Shown here piece after piece: positions 25,610-34,208 of a stretch of DNA of 64,000 nt (position 1 is the stretch's first letter; the number at the start of each line of letters is the position of its first letter). The notes below the pieces were generated by a model that saw only the letters and a list, made by a program, of their open reading frames with translations, was not told the origin of the DNA and did no database searches. The position numbers were made by a program, and so were the translations under genes. Source of the stretch: G965205255 sp965205255. Lineage in GTDB: Bacteria > Pseudomonadota > Gammaproteobacteria > Pseudomonadales > Endozoicomonadaceae. The DNA is taken from assembly GCA_965205255.1 (NCBI GenBank), contig OZ242051.1:62001-126000 (forward strand), given 5' to 3'.

Positions 25610-25639
25610 CACTTGCAAGACGAAGGTGCAAAAGGCTGA

Positions 25640-25800
25640 CTAAAGGTTTACATAAAATCCTGCTTCTAACTACTGTTATGACCACGCCTTTATCGCTTAC
25701 TGATAAAGATAAATTGACAAGTAAGCCTGCTATTGCAAGGAGCTTTAATTCATAACAGCAAGATAAGAAAAGCACCGCAATAAAAAGTTAAAATCTAATA
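25640..25800 (-). repeat. Dispersed intergenic repeat, family 1 (copy 3)
   Basis: On the minus strand it reads cttgctgttatgaattaaag, a ccttgcaatagcaggc block, and cataacagtagttagaagca near the end, matching the copies at 285 and 46705. Non-coding. The stretch from about 25800 to 26152 beyond it shows nothing I can name. Confidence 0.6.
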
Positions 25801-26152
25801 TTCACCTCAGTTCGATATAATTACACAGCAATAAGCTCGGCATGTTCAATATTGAGCAAAGGCTTTTTTCCTGATAGATACAAGCTAGCAGCACTCTGTT
25901 CAGATTAACCATAAATTTATTAGGCTGACGATGACGGGAGTGACCAGAAATCAGCAAAAAACGCTCAAGTTCAAAGGTCTGGCAAAAAGCAACAGTATCG
26001 CAGAAATATAGTGATCAGCATAGCCACTTACATGATCTTGCATTGTTGTTAATACAATAGATATCATGCATGAAAGGCTATGCATTTTAAGACCTTTTTT
26101 ATGTCCAGTTCAGGTTATCATAAGGCCTTTAGAATTGATTATAACCAGATTC

Positions 26153-26575
26153 TTAACAGGAAAAAGTCATTTTGTTAAATGTCATTGTAACGTGTGGATT
26201 TAAACAAAAACCATTGCATTTATCTTTCAAAGTAGTAGGTTTTGAAACAGTAAAAGCCACCCATTTATCAGCATATTCACACCTGATAGTTAAATTAATG
26301 GTAAGTGGATTTGTTATAGCTTTAGAATAACTCGAATCAGCATACTTAAGAAGTACAGGCATCATAGAGCTCCCTTGTGGGTTTTTCATTTGAAACTGAT
26401 GGGGTTGTTGGTTATCTACATAAATATTACCATGACAATTACCCATCAAGTCACAGGGAATAGACTTTTCACACGTCATCGTGAGAGTTTTTCCCTGAGT
26501 TTCAGTTGTGGTATATGCCATCGCATTCAATGCAGATAAAGAAAGCAATGCAATAAAAAGCGCAAAATAATTCAT
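26153..26575 (-). CDS. Cys-rich exported protein, unknown function
   Basis: A 140-residue protein with a clear signal peptide (MNYFALFIALLSLSALNAMA). The mature part has eight cysteines (CEKSIPC, GNC, RCEY, KCNGFC and a terminal SC), suggesting four disulfides. It is rich in Thr, Met and Pro, with a run of beta-prone segments (PLTINLTIRCEY, HVTMTFNKMTFSC), so a small secreted beta-sandwich is plausible. I do not recognise the family. It stands alone between two family 1 repeats and has no operon partners. Codon use and AT content resemble the neighbouring accessory DNA. It is a candidate exported effector only by location and Cys content. Confidence 0.65.
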   Translation of the reverse strand: MNYFALFIALLSLSALNAMAYTTTETQGKTLTMTCEKSIPCDLMGNCHGNIYVDNQQPHQFQMKNPQGSSMMPVLLKYADSSYSKAITNPLTINLTIRCEYADKWVAFTVSKPTTLKDKCNGFCLNPHVTMTFNKMTFSC

Positions 26576-27110
26576 TAAAACCTACCTACTCAAAATACAA
26601 AACATCGGACTCAAAAAAATACAACAAAACATCTGCAAATAAAATAAGCACTTAATCCTTATTTATAATCTTTAACCAAAAAAATCATATGCATATACAT
26701 AAAAATATAATACATACTATTTATTTGTTGCATTACAGGTATCGGTAACTATTAGTAAGAGGAAGTGATACACCTTCATGCATACGCTATTTGAACTCAA
26801 CATCTGTCAGATTGACAATATTATATAACCCCTGTTTCTAACTACTGTTAAAAATATGCTTTTATCACTTACTGTTAAAGGCTAAGTAACGAGTAACCCT
26901 GCTATTTTTTCGAACCTAAACACATAAAAGCAAGGTCACATAAATAGCATAATAAGAAATTAGAAGCATTTTTTGATATAAAGACAAACCATAAAATTTT
27001 TAGTGTGTGTACAGCAAAAAACCTTTACACTTGAGCAGATAAGAAAATTCAGGTTGTAATCATCAGGCACTCTCTCTATAGTCTCTTGTTTATCTGTAAC
27101 CACAAAGAAT
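26576..27110. other. Intergenic region with family 1 repeat (copy 4)
   Basis: AT-rich, 535 bp. A minus-strand family 1 repeat covers about 26815-26990 (cctgtttctaactactgtta, atatgcttttatcactt, ccctgctatt blocks on the plus strand). Otherwise it should contain the queE promoter. No gene seen. Confidence 0.55.
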
Positions 27111-27767
27111 ATGTACAGTATCAAAGAAACATTTTATACATTACAGGGTGAAGGTGCTCACACTGGGCGTGCAGCTGTCTTTTGCCGCTTCAGTGGCTGC
27201 AACTTATGGTCTGGTCTGGAAAAACACCGACAAAGTGCTGCATGCACCTTTTGTGATACCGATTTTCGTGGAACTAATGGTAGAGGTGGTGGGAAATTTA
27301 AAACTCCGCAGAGCTTAGTAAAGCATGTGCTATCATTTTGGCCGGAAAAATCCGGGTGCTGTCCGTTTGTTGTTTGTACGGGTGGAGAACCTTTGCTTCA
27401 GCTTGATCAGCCTCTCGTGGATGCATTTCATGAATCAGGGTTTGAAGTTGCGGTAGAGACCAACGGCACAAAACTTCCACCAAATAATATCGACTGGATT
27501 ACTGTCAGCCCTAAAGGTAACGCAGAGGTTGTGTTGACAGTATGCGATGAACTTAAACTTGTCTATCCACAACTAAATGCCATGCCAGAAAAATTCAACC
27601 ATATTAAGGCTAGATATTATTACTTAACACCTATGGCAGACGCAATGGTCATTGATGATCCCAATCTCTACAGGAATAATATCACTAAAGAAACAATCAG
27701 CTACTGCCTGAGCCACCCAAAATGGCAGCTAAATCTTCAGTCTCATAAGGTCATAAATATCGCATAA
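27111..27767 (+). CDS. queE: 7-carboxy-7-deazaguanine synthase (radical SAM)
   Basis: QueE converts 6-carboxytetrahydropterin to 7-carboxy-7-deazaguanine in the queuosine/preQ0 pathway, using S-adenosylmethionine and a 4Fe-4S cluster. The 218-residue protein begins MYSIKETFYTLQGEGAHTGR, as in the family. The cluster cysteines have the spaced pattern C30-x14-C45-x2-C48 (GCNLWSG...ACTFCDTDF), as in the Burkholderia-type enzymes, in place of the classical CX3CX2C. CTGGEPLLQ is the SAM-binding GGE motif and VETNGT is also typical. It is a single gene with its own terminator; queC, queD and queF are not in the window. Confidence 0.94.
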   Translation: MYSIKETFYTLQGEGAHTGRAAVFCRFSGCNLWSGLEKHRQSAACTFCDTDFRGTNGRGGGKFKTPQSLVKHVLSFWPEKSGCCPFVVCTGGEPLLQLDQPLVDAFHESGFEVAVETNGTKLPPNNIDWITVSPKGNAEVVLTVCDELKLVYPQLNAMPEKFNHIKARYYYLTPMADAMVIDDPNLYRNNITKETISYCLSHPKWQLNLQSHKVINIA

Positions 27768-27797
27768 AAAAAGGCACTTCAACAGAGTGCCTTTTTC
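27766..27797. terminator. Bidirectional terminator between queE and the peroxiredoxin gene
   Basis: An 11-bp perfect stem (27768-27778 with 27786-27796, arm aaaaaggcact) with a 7-nt loop, flanked by A-tract and T-tract. It therefore serves both convergent genes. Confidence 0.9.
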
Positions 27798-27817
27798 GCT
27801 ATAACTTACTGAGACAT

Positions 27818-28420
27818 TTACAACTTATCAGCATTACTGGAAAGATATTGAGCAACACCTTCAGTATCTGCCTTCATGCCAGCATCACCACGGTTCCAAC
27901 CGGCAGGGCAAACTTCACCATGTTCTTCATGAAACTGAAGTGCATCAACCAACCGAAGCAGTTCATCAATGTTACGGCCTAAAGGTAAATCATTGATAAT
28001 CTGTGAACGAACCTTACCTTCTCTGTCAATCAGAAATGCACCACGAAAAGCCACTCCACCTTCGGATTCAACATCATAGTCTTTAGCGATACTATGAGTT
28101 AAATCAGCGGCTAAAGTATAACTTACTTGGCCGATCCCTCCTTTATTTACCGGAGTATTACGCCATGCATTATGCGTGAAATGTGAATCGATGGAAACAC
28201 CAATCACTTCAACACCTTTGTCTTTAAACTGATTCATGCGATGATCAAGTGCAATCAGCTCAGAAGGACAAACAAACGTAAAGTCCAAAGGATAGAAAAA
28301 AACTAAACCATACTTACCTTTTATTGCTTCAGATAAACTAAAATTATCTGAAATAGAACCATCTGCAAGAACAGCGGGCACTGTAAAATCAGGTGCCTGT
28401 TTGCCTACTAATACAGCCAT
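27818..28420 (-). CDS. Two-cysteine peroxiredoxin (AhpC/Prx1 type)
   Basis: Thiol peroxidase that reduces hydrogen and organic peroxides. I start at ATG 28418-28420 (MAVLVGKQAPDF), preceded by GAGAGGTTG; an in-frame TTG lies two codons upstream. The protein has 200 residues. The peroxidatic cysteine is C51 in FTFVCPSE, with Pro and Thr of the active site in YPLDFTFVCP. The resolving cysteine is C171 in EVCPAGW. The GGVAFRG (GGLG-like) and C-terminal tail put it with the typical 2-Cys Prx enzymes usually annotated ahpC or tsaA. No ahpF is adjacent. It is followed, in the same direction, by nothing before the queE terminator. Confidence 0.93.
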   Translation of the reverse strand: MAVLVGKQAPDFTVPAVLADGSISDNFSLSEAIKGKYGLVFFYPLDFTFVCPSELIALDHRMNQFKDKGVEVIGVSIDSHFTHNAWRNTPVNKGGIGQVSYTLAADLTHSIAKDYDVESEGGVAFRGAFLIDREGKVRSQIINDLPLGRNIDELLRLVDALQFHEEHGEVCPAGWNRGDAGMKADTEGVAQYLSSNADKL

Positions 28421-28545
28421 AATCAACCTCTCGAAAACTGTTGTTTAACTACTTATTTTATTGTGTGAAATTATCACGATGAAAATCTGTGATATTGTAT
28501 ATTTTTTCAGAGAAATTACTCAATTTTTTTATATTAACACCTGAG

Positions 28546-28884
28546 TTATATCTGTTCTCTCTCTTTTTTCGACTTAACAGCCGCATCAATTAACTTTTTT
28601 AACTCACCCGTCTGAAAAAGATCGGTAATAATATCGCATCCACCAACTAGCTCACCATCAACCCATAATTGAGGAAAGGTTGGCCACTCAGCATACTCAG
28701 GTAGTTTTTTCCTGATTTCTGGGTGAGACAATACATCCACATAGGCAAAAGGTTCTCCACAACTTACTAACGCCTGAACTGCTTGCGAGGAAAAACCACA
28801 CTGTGGCATCCGAGGAGATCCCTTCATGTAGAGCAATATTGTGTTAGAGGTAATTTGATCTTTAATCAGTTCTGTTGTATTCAT
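28546..28884 (-). CDS. grxD: Monothiol glutaredoxin (Grx4 type)
   Basis: Small iron-sulfur cluster carrier that works with BolA-type proteins and in cluster delivery. The 112-residue protein has the monothiol motif CGFS at 29-32 (MPQCGFSSQAVQAL), the WPTFPQLWVDGELVGGCDI segment holding the cis-Pro and glutathione-binding residues, and a charged C-terminal tail (KKLIDAAVKSKKEREQI). Length and order match Escherichia coli GrxD. It sits 125 bp upstream of the peroxiredoxin gene in the same direction, so the two may share a redox-related transcript. Confidence 0.95.
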   Translation of the reverse strand: MNTTELIKDQITSNTILLYMKGSPRMPQCGFSSQAVQALVSCGEPFAYVDVLSHPEIRKKLPEYAEWPTFPQLWVDGELVGGCDIITDLFQTGELKKLIDAAVKSKKEREQI

Positions 28885-29228
28885 CGTTATAAACCATCAA
28901 AACATTTTGAATGCGTAATTAAAACTTATTATATGAGAAAATGAAAGATTTAAACAAAAAAATGCCCTTTCGACAACTATCATGCTCTGTAAATCCACCA
29001 AAAATATTATACTTTTTATTACCTGGGTGAAATAGCGCCCCAACCTTTTTTAAACATTATCGCGAACATGCTTTAGTGGTTGATATAAAAATGGTTGCCT
29101 TATAACAGTTTATAAAAGCTATTAACTTGAATATGTTTCAGTGGAAAATATTGCCGTAGTCTGCAAACTAAATTAACTGGAAAATTATCATTAGTTAACT
29201 ACAGAAACAACAAAATAAATATGAAAAA
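28885..29228. other. Intergenic, nothing identified
   Basis: AT-rich sequence between grxD and the tRNA gene. I find no repeat, hairpin with T-tract or credible reading frame. Confidence 0.5.
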
Positions 29229-29305
29229 TGGCACGCCCGGAAGGATTCGAACCTCCGACCACCTGGTTCGTAGCCAGGTACTCTATCCAGCTGAGCTACG
29301 GGCGC
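29229..29305 (-). tRNA. tRNA-Arg (anticodon ACG)
   Basis: The minus strand folds into a full cloverleaf of 77 nt with encoded CCA: acceptor stem GCGCCCG with CGGGCGT (first pair G-U), D-arm with AGCTGGATAGAG, anticodon stem CCTGG/CCAGG around loop CTACGAA, and T-arm GGTTCGAATCC. ACG becomes ICG after deamination and reads CGU, CGC and CGA. It is a single isolated tRNA gene with no integrase nearby. Confidence 0.97.
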
Positions 29306-29607
29306 ACTGGAACAATGGGGAGTACTCTACAGATACTAATGCTTCATGTCAAGGGCAAAAAAACAAAAGAGATTTATACTTGCAAAACAAACGCATTCAC
29401 ATAATACTTTCCAAGTGCTGTTGTCTGAAATTATCGTACAGGGGTGCTTTTTTTAGTTTGTGTTGATAGTTTGTTTTTTGTGTTCTGACCCTTATGATGC
29501 AGCCTTACAACATGCAATTCACTGGCAATTAATCTCCACTTTATCAAAGGTATAAGTTACAATGGTACGCAAAGATCAAACTTTAGAAGTATAAGAATGA
29601 GATACCC
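29306..29607. other. Intergenic, nothing identified
   Basis: Contains no repeat or gene that I can support. It must include the tRNA promoter (right side) and the promoter of the yciO-type gene. Confidence 0.5.
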
Positions 29608-30228
29608 ATGACTTTAATATTCAGGATACATTCGGATAACCCTCAGGAAAGACTGCTTTTAAAGACGGTAGACTGCCTTAAAAAGGGCGGAGTGATTGTT
29701 TATCCTACTGATTCAGGATATGCATTAGGCGGGTGTCTTGGCCACAAAAAAGTGATCGATCGTATTCGGAAAATAAGAAAACTGAACAAAAATCATAATT
29801 TCACGCTAATGTGCAGTGGATTATCAGAGCTTGCAACTTATGCAAAGATTGATAACCCAGGTTACAGACTATTAAAATCACATCTCCCCGGCTCTTATAC
29901 ATTCATCATGAAGGCAACCAATGAAGTACCGCGCCTGTTGCTTCATCCAAAGCGACGAAGCATTGGATTACGTGTACCTGCTTTCACAATCACCCAATCT
30001 CTACTTGCCTTATTAGGACAACCAATGATCAGCACCAGCCTGATTCTACCTGATGATGAAGAGCCTTTAAATGATATTGAAGATATTGAAAGAACCTTAT
30101 TCGGGCATGTTGATATTATTTTAGATGGCGGTTTTTGTTGCCAGGAGCCCACAACTATTGTTAGTCTTGTAGAAGACTATCCCGAGATTATAAGGGAAGG
30201 TAAAGCTGACAGTACAGTTTTTGCGTAA
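29608..30228 (+). CDS. yciO: YciO-type protein (Sua5/YciO/YrdC family)
   Basis: A member of the threonylcarbamoyl-AMP synthase superfamily that makes the tRNA t6A precursor; YciO itself is a paralogue of less certain role. The 206-residue length fits YciO, which lacks the C-terminal Sua5 domain. Signature segments are GGVIVYPTDSGYALGG, KNHNFTLMCSGLSELATYA, PGSYTFIMKAT and KRRSIGLRVPA, with SIGLRVP and the late STSL. The YPTDSGYALG wording favours YciO over TsaC. A ydcH-like gene follows in the same direction after 128 bp. Confidence 0.88.
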   Translation: MTLIFRIHSDNPQERLLLKTVDCLKKGGVIVYPTDSGYALGGCLGHKKVIDRIRKIRKLNKNHNFTLMCSGLSELATYAKIDNPGYRLLKSHLPGSYTFIMKATNEVPRLLLHPKRRSIGLRVPAFTITQSLLALLGQPMISTSLILPDDEEPLNDIEDIERTLFGHVDIILDGGFCCQEPTTIVSLVEDYPEIIREGKADSTVFA

Positions 30229-30356
30229 TATAAGGAACATGTATTTAAAGATTTTCAACCAGAGAAAACTAACATAAAAAAAATAATACTTCTTGCAGAA
30301 TAAAATCAATTATCAAATAAAAAGTCGTACTTTTTTACAAAACAGAGGTTCTTTAC

Positions 30357-30596
30357 ATGTTACAAAAATATAAGCATAACCTGATTAAAGAATTTCCAGA
30401 GCAGGAAGAACGTATTCATGAGTTAAAAGACCATGATGAAACGTTTAAAATGCTTGCTAAAGAATACCACTCTCTCGATCATCGAATATCAGGACTACAT
30501 TCCAACGGTATTCCTGCCAGTGATGAATATTACGAATCGCTAAAATTACGACGAGTACAACTGAAAGATCAGCTGTTCAGGCTGTTGTCAAAATAA
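30357..30596 (+). CDS. Small DUF465/YdcH-like coiled-coil protein
   Basis: A 79-residue, highly charged helical protein (KEFPEQEERIHELKDHDETFKML, broken here by family-typical His and Asp) with the LKLRRVQLKDQLFRLL end. This is the compact two-helix pattern of the YdcH (DUF465) family. It is cytoplasmic, with no signal or membrane segment, and the function is unknown. A weak GAGG precedes the ATG. It probably has its own transcript, as a family 1 fragment and 590 bp of empty DNA follow. Confidence 0.8.
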   Translation: MLQKYKHNLIKEFPEQEERIHELKDHDETFKMLAKEYHSLDHRISGLHSNGIPASDEYYESLKLRRVQLKDQLFRLLSK

Positions 30597-31188
30597 CAAC
30601 TGTCAGAGCACTTAAGCCAAAAGCTTCAGAGAAGAAAAGAGAAGCTTCCCGAGAATCCATGGCACAATACACAAAAGCCTGACGAGATTTTATTTGTCTT
30701 GATGAAAGTGGGTATGCCATCGTTTTACTCGGAGAATGTGGTTATACAAACATCTACTGCTAGCTTCTTATTGCACTATTTTTCTGATTTTCAGGCATTG
30801 ATTAGTTACCATCATTTTTTTGGAGCTAATACCAAAAGCTTTATTAGCTGTATGCACCTTTATGAAAAATCGTTATGCACAACCTAGCTGTATTTCTTAT
30901 ATTGACTTTACAGGTTTGTCTGTTTAAAGCAATAGAAGAGCTATTATAGAGCTGACGTTTTTAAAAGGTCAGATTTAAACATGAATGACCAAAAAGTCAA
31001 CAACACCTATACCAAATTTAGCTCAGACTGGACTATTGCTGCGTAAAAATGGTTGATGTATTACTTTAATAGCCAGCCATAAAAGCATGCTCATAAATAG
31101 TAGTTAGAAACACATTTTTGTATTATTCAACCATAGCTCAGTATAACACTATGGTTTCTTATTACTCCGACATCAAGAAAGAGCCAAA
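30597..31188. other. Intergenic region with partial family 1 repeat
   Basis: No gene found. Positions about 31065-31130 match the right-hand end of the family 1 repeat (aaaagcatgctcataaatag, tagttagaaacacatttttg). Positions 30763-30795 (cttcttattgcactattttt) recall its left end, so one copy may be split or rearranged here. Confidence 0.5.
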
Positions 31189-32538
31189 TCAGTTATGTAC
31201 GCTATCTTGTTGTTTAAAAAATATATTGGTAATAATCATATTAAGCACAAATACAATTGTACACGGCACTAACCACGTAACCCCTTCATCAAAAAAGGGT
31301 AAATTAATCAGCCAAGTATGAGCAAACAAGCTTGGGCTCACAGAATGAATGGCATCCAAGACACCTAAAGCAAAGGCGATAATAATATTAACAACTACAA
31401 AATTATGATTTATATGAATGAACTTTCTGACTAAAGCAGCAAAAACAACTATGATAGCCACCGGATAAAGGGAGACAACCACAGGTACAGATAAACTGAT
31501 AATATTGTTCAATCCGAGATTTGCCAAAAATAAAGAGATAAGCGTTAACAAAAAAGCCCAGACTCTATAAGGAATAGCTTTATACAAAAAGTTAAAATAT
31601 TCTGCACACGCTGCTATCAAGCCAACGGCTGTTGTAAGACAGGCAAGAATAATAATTAACGACAGAATAACCTGCCCTGTTACTCCTAAATGCATTTTAA
31701 CAAAACTGGTAAGAATCTGCCCTCCATTGCTGACGCTACCTGCCATATTTGAGTTAATTGCCCCCATATAGAACAGACCAAAATAAACAAGAGCTAACAA
31801 TATGCCTGCAAGTATTGAAGTGTAAACCGTCATTTTCAGCGCCTTGTCATGAGATTTTACACCAAAATTATGTACTGATTTTATAATGATGGCTCCAAAG
31901 GCTAGCGCTGCCAATGCATCCATTGTGAGATAACCTTGCAACAAACCATAACCAAAAGCCTTATGCTCTGAAATGGGTGGTGTGGAAGAAATAGCTGCAT
32001 GTGGAGTCACCATCATTACCACATAAAGTACAATTAAAAACAACAACAGCAAAGGCGTCAAAACTCCTCCAATAATATTAACCAGCCTTCCTGGAAAAAA
32101 CACCAGCACCAATGACACTGTAAAAAAAAGTGCTGTAAAAACAAACAACAGCGGAGATGATGAGCCATTAAGAAATGGTGAAATTCCTATATCATATGAG
32201 ACAACAGAAACTCTTGGAATAGCAAATATTGGGCCAATAATGAGATAAATTGCTAACCAAAAGACAAGACCCATCCATTTTGGTAAGTCAACCGTTAAAA
32301 AGGAGGCACGACCTGCAATGGATACAGCAATGATAGCAAGAATCGATAAACCAATATCAACAAGAATGTAACCAGTATATGCCAACCCATAAGCATGGCC
32401 GGTTTGAGAACCGGAAAAAGGAGGAAAAATAAGATTTCCAGCTCCAAAAAAGAATGCAAATGTCATAAACGCTACTGTGACAAATCCCCTTGCACTCATA
32501 TACTCAGACTCCTTAAAAGTATAGGATTTATCAGTCAC
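31189..32538 (-). CDS. brnQ: Branched-chain amino acid transporter (LIVCS family)
   Basis: Inner-membrane sodium- or proton-coupled symporter for leucine, isoleucine and valine. The 449-residue protein has about twelve membrane helices. The family hallmark near the start, VAFMTFAFFFGAGNLIFPPF, is followed by GYILVDIGLSILAI and the GYLTMDALAALAFGAII segment, all typical of BrnQ. The ATG at 32538 (MTDKSYTF) and an internal Met (MSARGFVT, codon 14) are both possible starts; the latter fits the E. coli length better. It is alone, transcribed leftwards, with no regulator beside it. Confidence 0.93.
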   Translation of the reverse strand: MTDKSYTFKESEYMSARGFVTVAFMTFAFFFGAGNLIFPPFSGSQTGHAYGLAYTGYILVDIGLSILAIIAVSIAGRASFLTVDLPKWMGLVFWLAIYLIIGPIFAIPRVSVVSYDIGISPFLNGSSSPLLFVFTALFFTVSLVLVFFPGRLVNIIGGVLTPLLLLFLIVLYVVMMVTPHAAISSTPPISEHKAFGYGLLQGYLTMDALAALAFGAIIIKSVHNFGVKSHDKALKMTVYTSILAGILLALVYFGLFYMGAINSNMAGSVSNGGQILTSFVKMHLGVTGQVILSLIIILACLTTAVGLIAACAEYFNFLYKAIPYRVWAFLLTLISLFLANLGLNNIISLSVPVVVSLYPVAIIVVFAALVRKFIHINHNFVVVNIIIAFALGVLDAIHSVSPSLFAHTWLINLPFFDEGVTWLVPCTIVFVLNMIITNIFFKQQDSVHN

Positions 32539-32973
32539 TACCCAGATATATTAACTATTGAATTAAAATATCAGCTGTGCAAATGATATATCCAAAAAAA
32601 TTTTACACAATCACTCTATATTCCGTAACTACACCAGTTAGTTGATATGTTACACCGTTTGATTTTTTTATATCCCCAACATTAATAAAGAGATCGTTAA
32701 AATATCAATAGTTAGGATATCGTGCACCTGAAAAGCAATTTTTATTGCCAGAATCCAAACTTGGAAAACTTTCACCTCATGAAAAAAAGAAGAAAACAGC
32801 TGTTTTGATTTATAATCATACCCTTTGAATTGAAATCCTGACCATGATGGAATTATCAAGACAATTGTATATAATTAACTACCTTAGCTTTCATTTTTTC
32901 ACAGACTATATCTTAAACTTAAATATATTGGTAACTGACTTAACTTACAAGCCCGTATTTTTTTAAATCAGAT
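32539..32973. other. Intergenic, nothing identified
   Basis: 435 bp of AT-rich DNA between the arginase-family gene and brnQ, holding the brnQ promoter. No repeat or frame I trust. Confidence 0.5.
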
Positions 32974-34149
32974 TCAATTACCCGCAAAAGATGTCATTAT
33001 CTTATAAGCAATTTCTGCAGAAACAGATAAGGTTTTTTCGATGCCTTTGCCATCTATATCTTTTTCAGTTTTAACAAACGGTGCAACCTCTGCAAGATCA
33101 CCGCCAGTAATGGGAACGCTTCCAGATAGAGTGGTAATAATATTCAGGGCATCAACCGGCATTAAACCATTTGGCTCCGGTGTACCTGTTGCAGAGGCGA
33201 CACTATCATCAAGCGCATCAATATCAAAACTTATATACAACTCTTCAATATTATTTCTTTCGATAAACTCTACTATACGATTTGCAACACCTTCCGCTCC
33301 CTGTTCACTGATTTCATTAGCCCAGTATTGTTGAATGCCATATACAGACTCCCAGTGTTTTTTATTTTTGTTGCTAGAACGTATACCCAGTTGAATAAGA
33401 CAAGAAGGATCTGGAAGATATTTGAGTATATGGGTACACCAGGAACCAAAACATATATCCACGCCAAGCCGAGATTCGAGTAAATCAGTGTGCGCATCAA
33501 AATGAATAATAGCTACTTTTGTACCTGATTTTTTCTTCGCCTTAAGGTACGTTTTTGTCAACGGATAGCTGACGGAATGATCACCACCAATAGCAAAAAC
33601 ACGCTGGTCTGAACAATTAGCGTAAATATCAGTTAAAACCTCTTCAGTAATTGAAAGAGCTGAAACTGGTAAGTTATTACCATTATTATCACCATACAAA
33701 GCATCTCTGCAAAGACTTATGGTTTGCTTGTTTAAATACTTGTCATGATGAAAGTGCGGAATGACTCGGACATCGCCAACGTCCAAGTAATGCAATGAAG
33801 GATAGGCTTTCATTAGTGCTTCACGGACAAACAGAGGTCCCCAGTTTGCACCACGAAGTATACCTCCTCCGGTATCAGAGCAAACACCAAGAAGTAAAGG
33901 TGTATTCTTATCACCCACTTGTGTAAGAGATGCTTTCCAAGCATTACGGATATTCTCAACGCCAGCATAAAGATGTTTTTGCAAAGCAACTTTACGTGAC
34001 TTTGCAGTGTTAACAGTAAACACACCCTCACCTGGTGGGCAGAGCATCTGTGACAATCTATGCACTATTTGCTTATCGATCATAAAAATATCAAATAACC
34101 CAGTTGTAATCGAAATGGTTAACGAAATAAACGGTTCCGGTGATAACAT
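32974..34149 (-). CDS. Arginase/agmatinase-family metallohydrolase
   Basis: Ureohydrolase of the two-manganese fold that cleaves guanidino compounds (arginine, agmatine or similar) to urea and an amine. Metal ligands are visible in GGDHSVSYP, FDAHTD and SFDIDALD, and TGTPEPNGL matches the family TGTP-x-P-GG loop. The length of 391 residues is longer than common arginases (about 300) because of an N-terminal extension. The ATG at 34149 has AAGG eight bases upstream. A second Met at codon 23 is less well supported. It is the last gene of the ast operon, 59 bp after astD, in the place where other bacteria have astB or astE. The exact substrate is not predictable from sequence; arginine is the likeliest from context. 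Confidence 0.85.
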   Translation of the reverse strand: MLSPEPFISLTISITTGLFDIFMIDKQIVHRLSQMLCPPGEGVFTVNTAKSRKVALQKHLYAGVENIRNAWKASLTQVGDKNTPLLLGVCSDTGGGILRGANWGPLFVREALMKAYPSLHYLDVGDVRVIPHFHHDKYLNKQTISLCRDALYGDNNGNNLPVSALSITEEVLTDIYANCSDQRVFAIGGDHSVSYPLTKTYLKAKKKSGTKVAIIHFDAHTDLLESRLGVDICFGSWCTHILKYLPDPSCLIQLGIRSSNKNKKHWESVYGIQQYWANEISEQGAEGVANRIVEFIERNNIEELYISFDIDALDDSVASATGTPEPNGLMPVDALNIITTLSGSVPITGGDLAEVAPFVKTEKDIDGKGIEKTLSVSAEIAYKIMTSFAGN

Positions 34150-34208
34150 ATTAAACCTTATGGCTTTATAAAAAGAACATAAGGTTATTTCATATTGTTA
34201 CACAAAAT

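Noticed and set aside
25800..26120. Minus-strand fragment with GHSRHRQPNK-like peptide as a degraded gene
   Set aside because: Interrupted by stops and frame changes, and not matched to any family I know.
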